A DNA stretch of 64,000 nucleotides from TMP-24 sp046348855 (lineage in GTDB: Bacteria; Pseudomonadota; Alphaproteobacteria; Rhodobacterales; Rhodobacteraceae), in the NCBI GenBank assembly GCA_046348855.1, contig JAXMDK010000002.1, forward strand, positions 154,072 to 218,071. The letters run 5' to 3'. Under the pieces are notes generated by a model, which was not told the DNA's origin, did no database searches, and worked only from the letters and a program-made list of their open reading frames with translations. Both the position numbers and the translations under genes were made by a program. Below are positions 60,369-64,000 of the stretch, one piece after another. Each line of letters opens with the position of its first letter. The stretch's first letter is position 1.

Positions 60369-61325
60369 ATGCATCCGATCACGAAGCTTGTCGCCCAGCG
60401 ACTGGGGATCGGGCTGCTGCTGCTGTTGGCAGTATCGGTCCTGATCTTCGCGGGAACCGAAATGCTGCCCGGCGACGTGGCGCAGGCCATCCTCGGGCAA
60501 AGCGCGACGCCGGTGGCGCTGGCGAACCTGCGCGAACAGATGGGGCTGAACGATCCGGCTCATGTGCGCTATTTCCACTGGCTGGTGGGGATCCTGCATG
60601 GCGATCTCGGCACGGCGCTGACCAACGGCGCCAACATCCGCAGCGAGATCGCCGACCGGCTGGGCAACACGCTGTTCCTGGCCTTCTGGGCGGCGATCGT
60701 CGCGGTGCCGCTGGCGATCACTCTGGGGCTGCTTGCGGTGCGCTACCGCAACCGCTGGCCGGACCGGCTGATTTCGGGCGTGACGCTGGCGACGATCTCG
60801 CTGCCGGAATTCGTGGCGGGCTACATCCTGATGTATCTTTTCGCGGTGAAGTTCCGGCTGTTCTCGCCGATCTCGACGTTGCGTCCCGGCATGGCGCTGG
60901 GCGAGGAGCTTTACGCCATCGCCCTACCGGTGGCGGTGCTGGTGCTGGTGGTGCTGGCGCACATGATGCGGATGACCCGGGCGGCGATCCTGAACGTGAT
61001 GCAGTCGGCCTATATCGAGACGGCCGAGCTGAAGGGCCTGCGGCCCTTCGCCATCATCGCCCGCCATGCCTTCCCCAACGCGGTGGCGCCGGTCGTCAAC
61101 GTGGTGATGCTGAACCTGGCCTACCTGGTGGTCGGCGTCGTGGTGGTCGAGGTGGTCTTCGTCTATCCCGGCATGGGGCAATATCTGGTCGACCACGTCG
61201 CCAAGCGCGACATTCCGGTGGTGCAGGCCTGCGGGCTGATCTTCGCCGCCGTCTACATCGGGCTGAACATCCTGGCCGATGTCATCTCGATCCTTGCCAA
61301 CCCGCGCCTGAGGCACCCGAAATGA
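60369..61325 (+). CDS. ABC transporter permease, DppB type
   Basis: A 318-residue inner-membrane permease with six predicted helices. The N-terminus LLLLAVSVLIFAGTEMLPGD is typical of DppB/OppB, followed by the periplasmic loop QMGLNDPAHVRYFHWLVGILHGDLG in pieces. The EAA loop is YIETAELKGLRPFAIIARHAFPNAVAP in pieces, and the C-terminus has FVYPGMGQYLVDHVAKRDIPVVQA. The ATG of the partner permease overlaps its stop. Confidence 0.92.
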   Translation: MHPITKLVAQRLGIGLLLLLAVSVLIFAGTEMLPGDVAQAILGQSATPVALANLREQMGLNDPAHVRYFHWLVGILHGDLGTALTNGANIRSEIADRLGNTLFLAFWAAIVAVPLAITLGLLAVRYRNRWPDRLISGVTLATISLPEFVAGYILMYLFAVKFRLFSPISTLRPGMALGEELYAIALPVAVLVLVVLAHMMRMTRAAILNVMQSAYIETAELKGLRPFAIIARHAFPNAVAPVVNVVMLNLAYLVVGVVVVEVVFVYPGMGQYLVDHVAKRDIPVVQACGLIFAAVYIGLNILADVISILANPRLRHPK

Positions 61326-62146
61326 AGCGTATTCCCATTTCGGCCCTGATCGGCCTGATCCTGACCGGCGCCTTCTTCTTCGTCGCGATCTTCGCGCGCT
61401 GGGTCGCCCCGCACGGCATGTCCGAGATCATCCCCGGCGCCGATCCCTGGATGCCGCCGTCGGCGCAGTTCTGGCTGGGCACCGACACGCTGGGGCGCGA
61501 CATGCTGAGCCGGATGATCTACGGGGCGCAGACCACGATCTTCGTGGCGACCGCCGCGACCTGCGTGTCGTTCGTGACCGGCTCGGTCCTGGGCTTTTCG
61601 GCGGCGGTGATCGGCGGCTGGTATGACCAGGTCCTGTCGCGGCTCGTCGACCTGTTCATGTCGATCCCGTCGCTGATCCTGGCGCTGGTGGTCCTGTCGG
61701 TGCTGCCGCCCAGTCTGACGGTGCTGATCCTCGTCATGGGGCTTCTCGATTCGACGCGCGTCTACCGACTGGCGCGGGCGGTGGCAGTCGACATCACCGT
61801 CATGGACTATGTCGAGGCCGCGCGCCTGCGCGGCGAAGGCACCCGCTGGATCATCTTCCGCGAAATCCTGCCCAACGCCCTGTCGCCCCTGGTCGCCGAA
61901 CTCGGCCTGCGCTTCATCTTCGCGGTCCTCTTCATCTCGACCCTGTCGTTCCTCGGGCTCGGGGTGCAGCCGCCGATGGCCGACTGGGGCGGCATCGTGA
62001 AGGAAAACAAGGACGGCCTGGCCTGGGGCGTCTCGGCGGCGCTTATCCCGGCCGTCGCCATCGCCGTGCTGGCGATCTCGGTCAACCTGGTTGCCGACTG
62101 GGTGCTGAACCGGACAACTTCGCTGAAGGGAGGCCGCGGTGCTTGA
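61322..62146 (+). CDS. ABC transporter permease, DppC type
   Basis: A 274-residue permease. WLGTDTLGRDMLSRMIYGAQTTI is the DppC/OppC signature in pieces, and the EAA loop YVEAARLRGEGTRWIIFREILPNALSP contacts the ATPase. It lacks the extended N-terminal domain some OppC proteins have. The start overlaps dppB (ATGA) and the end overlaps the ATPase start (GTGCTTGA), so translation is coupled throughout. Confidence 0.92.
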   Translation: MKRIPISALIGLILTGAFFFVAIFARWVAPHGMSEIIPGADPWMPPSAQFWLGTDTLGRDMLSRMIYGAQTTIFVATAATCVSFVTGSVLGFSAAVIGGWYDQVLSRLVDLFMSIPSLILALVVLSVLPPSLTVLILVMGLLDSTRVYRLARAVAVDITVMDYVEAARLRGEGTRWIIFREILPNALSPLVAELGLRFIFAVLFISTLSFLGLGVQPPMADWGGIVKENKDGLAWGVSAALIPAVAIAVLAISVNLVADWVLNRTTSLKGGRGA

Positions 62147-63788
62147 CCAGACCGAACGACCGCTGCTCGACATCCGTGGCCTGACCATCGAGGCGACGAC
62201 CTATCCGCCCGGCGAACGGCCGAAGACGGTGACGCTGGTGCATGGCGTGTCGCTGACCGTGCCCAAGGGCAAGGTGCTGGGGCTGATCGGCGAATCCGGG
62301 GCCGGCAAGTCGACCATCGGCCTGACCTCGATGGCCTATGGCCGGGGCGGCGTGCGCATCACCGGGGGCGAGATATTCGTCAACGGCCGCGACATCCTGA
62401 AGGGCGGCGCCACCGGCCTGCGGGCGCTGCGCGGGCGCGAGGTCACCTATGTCTCGCAATCGGCCGCGGCCTCGTTCAATCCGGCCAAGCGGCTGATGGA
62501 GCAGGTGGTCGAAAGCACGCTCCTGCACGGGCTGATGACACGGCCCGAGGCCGAGGCGCGGGCGCGGATGCTGTTCGGCAAGCTGGGCCTGCCCAGCCCC
62601 GACACGTTCGGCGACCGCTATCCCCACCAGGTCTCGGGCGGCCAGTTGCAGCGGGCGATGACGGCGATGGCGCTCTGCCCCAAGCCCGATCTGGTGGTCT
62701 TCGACGAACCGACCACGGCGCTGGACGTGACGACGCAGATCGACGTGCTGATGGCGATCAAGGACGCCATCCGCGACACCGGGGTCGCGGCGCTCTACAT
62801 CACCCACGACCTTGCCGTGGTCGCGCAGGTCGCCGACGAGATCATGGTGCTGCGCCATGGCCGGACCGTCGAATGGGGCACGACCGACCAGATCATCAAC
62901 CGCCCGAAAGAGGACTATACCAAGGCGCTGGTGTCGGTCCGCTCCGAGGTGCATGCCGAAAAGCCCACGACCGGCAAGCCGATCCTGAAGGTCGAGAATG
63001 TCACCGCCCGCTACCGTTCGGTGCCGATCGACGTGCTGAAGAACGTCTCGGTCGAGATCGAGCCGGGGCACACGCTGGCCGTGGTCGGCGAAAGCGGGTC
63101 GGGCAAGTCGACGCTGGCCCGCGCCATCACCGGGCTTTTGCCGCCGGCCAAGGGGCGGATGACCTTCAACGGCCGGGTGCTGTCGAACGATCTGGGTGGG
63201 CGCAGCAAGGACGACCTGCGCGAGTTGCAGATGATCTACCAGATGGCCGACGTGGCGATGAACCCGCGCCAGACGGTGGCGACGATCATCGGCCGGCCGC
63301 TCGAGTTCTACTTCGGCCTGAAGGGCGCCGCCCGAGACAAGCGCGTGCAGGAGCTTCTGGATGAGATCGAGATGGGCAAGGGTTTCGCCGACCGTTACCC
63401 CGCCGAGCTCTCGGGCGGGCAGAAGCAGCGGGTGTGCATCGCCCGGGCCTTGGCGGCGAAGCCGAAGCTCATCATCTGCGACGAGGTGACATCGGCGCTC
63501 GACCCGCTGGTGGCCGAGGGGATACTCAAGCTTCTCCTGAACCTCCAGAAGATCGAGGGCGTGGCCTACCTGTTCATCACCCACGACCTGGCGACGGTGA
63601 AGGCGATCGCCGATTCCATCGCGGTCATGTACAAGGGGCAGGTGGTCCGCTACGGCACCAAGACCGACGTCCTGTCGCCGCCGTTCGACGACTATACTGA
63701 CCTTCTGCTGTCGTCGGTTCCCGAAATGCAGCAGGGCTGGCTGGAAGGGGTCATCGCCCATCGCAAGATGGAAAGCGGCGGCAACTAG
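62139..63788 (+). CDS. Fused dipeptide/oligopeptide ABC transporter ATPase (DppD-DppF type)
   Basis: A 549-residue protein with two complete ATPase domains in tandem. Domain one: Walker A GESGAGKST (about residue 49), signature VSGGQLQRAMTAMAL, Walker B LVVFDEPTTALDV and ITHDLAVVAQVA. Domain two: Walker A GESGSGKST (about residue 318), signature LSGGQKQRVCIARAL, Walker B LIICDEVTSALDP and ITHDLATVKAIA. The second Walker B reads DEV instead of DEP. Most relatives encode DppD and DppF separately. The start is a GTG overlapping the dppC stop. Confidence 0.93.
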   Translation: MLDQTERPLLDIRGLTIEATTYPPGERPKTVTLVHGVSLTVPKGKVLGLIGESGAGKSTIGLTSMAYGRGGVRITGGEIFVNGRDILKGGATGLRALRGREVTYVSQSAAASFNPAKRLMEQVVESTLLHGLMTRPEAEARARMLFGKLGLPSPDTFGDRYPHQVSGGQLQRAMTAMALCPKPDLVVFDEPTTALDVTTQIDVLMAIKDAIRDTGVAALYITHDLAVVAQVADEIMVLRHGRTVEWGTTDQIINRPKEDYTKALVSVRSEVHAEKPTTGKPILKVENVTARYRSVPIDVLKNVSVEIEPGHTLAVVGESGSGKSTLARAITGLLPPAKGRMTFNGRVLSNDLGGRSKDDLRELQMIYQMADVAMNPRQTVATIIGRPLEFYFGLKGAARDKRVQELLDEIEMGKGFADRYPAELSGGQKQRVCIARALAAKPKLIICDEVTSALDPLVAEGILKLLLNLQKIEGVAYLFITHDLATVKAIADSIAVMYKGQVVRYGTKTDVLSPPFDDYTDLLLSSVPEMQQGWLEGVIAHRKMESGGN

Positions 63789-63795
63789 GGCGCGG

Positions 63796-64000
63796 CCCTA
63801 TCAATCGGAATCCACTGCTGCGAATGAGCGCGAGGCCATCGCCTCGCGCGGCAGGCGGCCGGTTTAATCTTGCTCGGGCCGTGCGCCAAGCGCACGGCCA
63901 GCCCCCGCCCTCCGGGCGGCGGGGGCTTCGCCCCCACCGGGCGGGCGCTGTCCGTGCCCAGATGTTCGGGATTGCGGCACACCCCTTGGCCTGCGCGTGC
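63796..64000 (+). repeat. 310-bp hairpin-rich dispersed repeat, copy 3 (cut by window edge)
   Basis: The first ~200 bases of the repeat, eight bases after the transporter ATPase stop, in the same orientation as copies 1 and 2. The first hairpin (63828-63849) keeps its 9-bp stem while its loop changes to CATC. The second (GGCCGTGCGC/GCGCACGGCC) and third (GCCCCCGCC/GGCGGGGGC) stems are perfect. The rest lies beyond the window. Confidence 0.85.

Overview
The window reads as chromosomal DNA of a high-GC alphaproteobacterium of the Rhodobacterales (Rhodobacter/Paracoccus relatives). The pointers are a HemB without the cysteine zinc site, a class II (plant-type) DAHP synthase, solo Hint-domain proteins of the Rhodobacterales type, a BdhA-patatin pair, an edd-eda pair behind a LacI-type operator, and high GC with strong third-position G/C bias. 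There are no phage genes, no transposase and no CRISPR array. All assignments come from reading the sequence; no database search was possible.

Layout. 1-5.5 kb: end of a YpfJ-type zinc metallopeptidase, tRNA-Leu(CAA), then three proteins with Hint domains (two small ones and one large RTX-repeat protein) with a tiny predicted membrane peptide between them. 5.5-8.6 kb: a MobA/MocA-like nucleotidyltransferase and an FAD/GcvT fusion oxidoreductase of the dimethylglycine/sarcosine dehydrogenase type. 8.8-10.4 kb: an ArnT-like glycosyltransferase that converges on and overlaps a liv operon. 10.4-17.1 kb (minus strand): a branched-chain-amino-acid-type ABC transporter, with unknown exported proteins embedded between its transporter genes by stop/start overlaps. 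17.3-23.1 kb: a GlxA-type regulator, DAHP synthase, a PAS protein, and a tightly overlapped yicC-gmk-gamma-carbonic anhydrase operon. 23.2-36.8 kb: penicillin acylase, a 3-hydroxyisobutyrate-dehydrogenase-like enzyme, a SYLF lipoprotein, hemB, a membrane protein, mfd, and an acyl-CoA ligase/DsbA-like/MFS operon, then an XRE-cupin regulator. 36.8-43.2 kb: a small arsenic module (arsC + aquaporin), a YejA-like binding protein with an entericidin, a candidate small RNA, bdhA-patatin, DUF502. 43.2-54.8 kb: psuK-psuG, DUF2461, glnE, a decayed polysaccharide lyase, a methyltransferase, edd-eda, an RlmI-like methyltransferase and a PIN protein. 54.8-63.8 kb: choline-sulfatase and, divergently, an acylase-type hydrolase followed by a complete dipeptide/oligopeptide ABC transporter.

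Most operons use 4-base stop/start overlaps (ATGA, GTGA, TTGA), so translational coupling is the rule here. Genes that face each other are separated in three styles: no gap or a slight overlap (10.4, 32.75, 42.45 kb), a short GC hairpin with a conserved AT-rich tail (23.2, 26.8, 54.8 kb), or a roughly 310-bp hairpin-rich repeat (5.2-5.5 and 19.87-20.18 kb, and at the right edge of the window).

The observations most worth following are the 310-bp repeat family with structure-preserving changes; the pair of small Hint proteins that each lack a different conserved histidine beside a full RTX-Hint protein; the exported proteins of unknown function built into the liv operon, one split by a single-base homopolymer slip; and a compact sRNA candidate at about 40.47-40.54 kb with a well-spaced sigma70-like promoter and a strong terminator.
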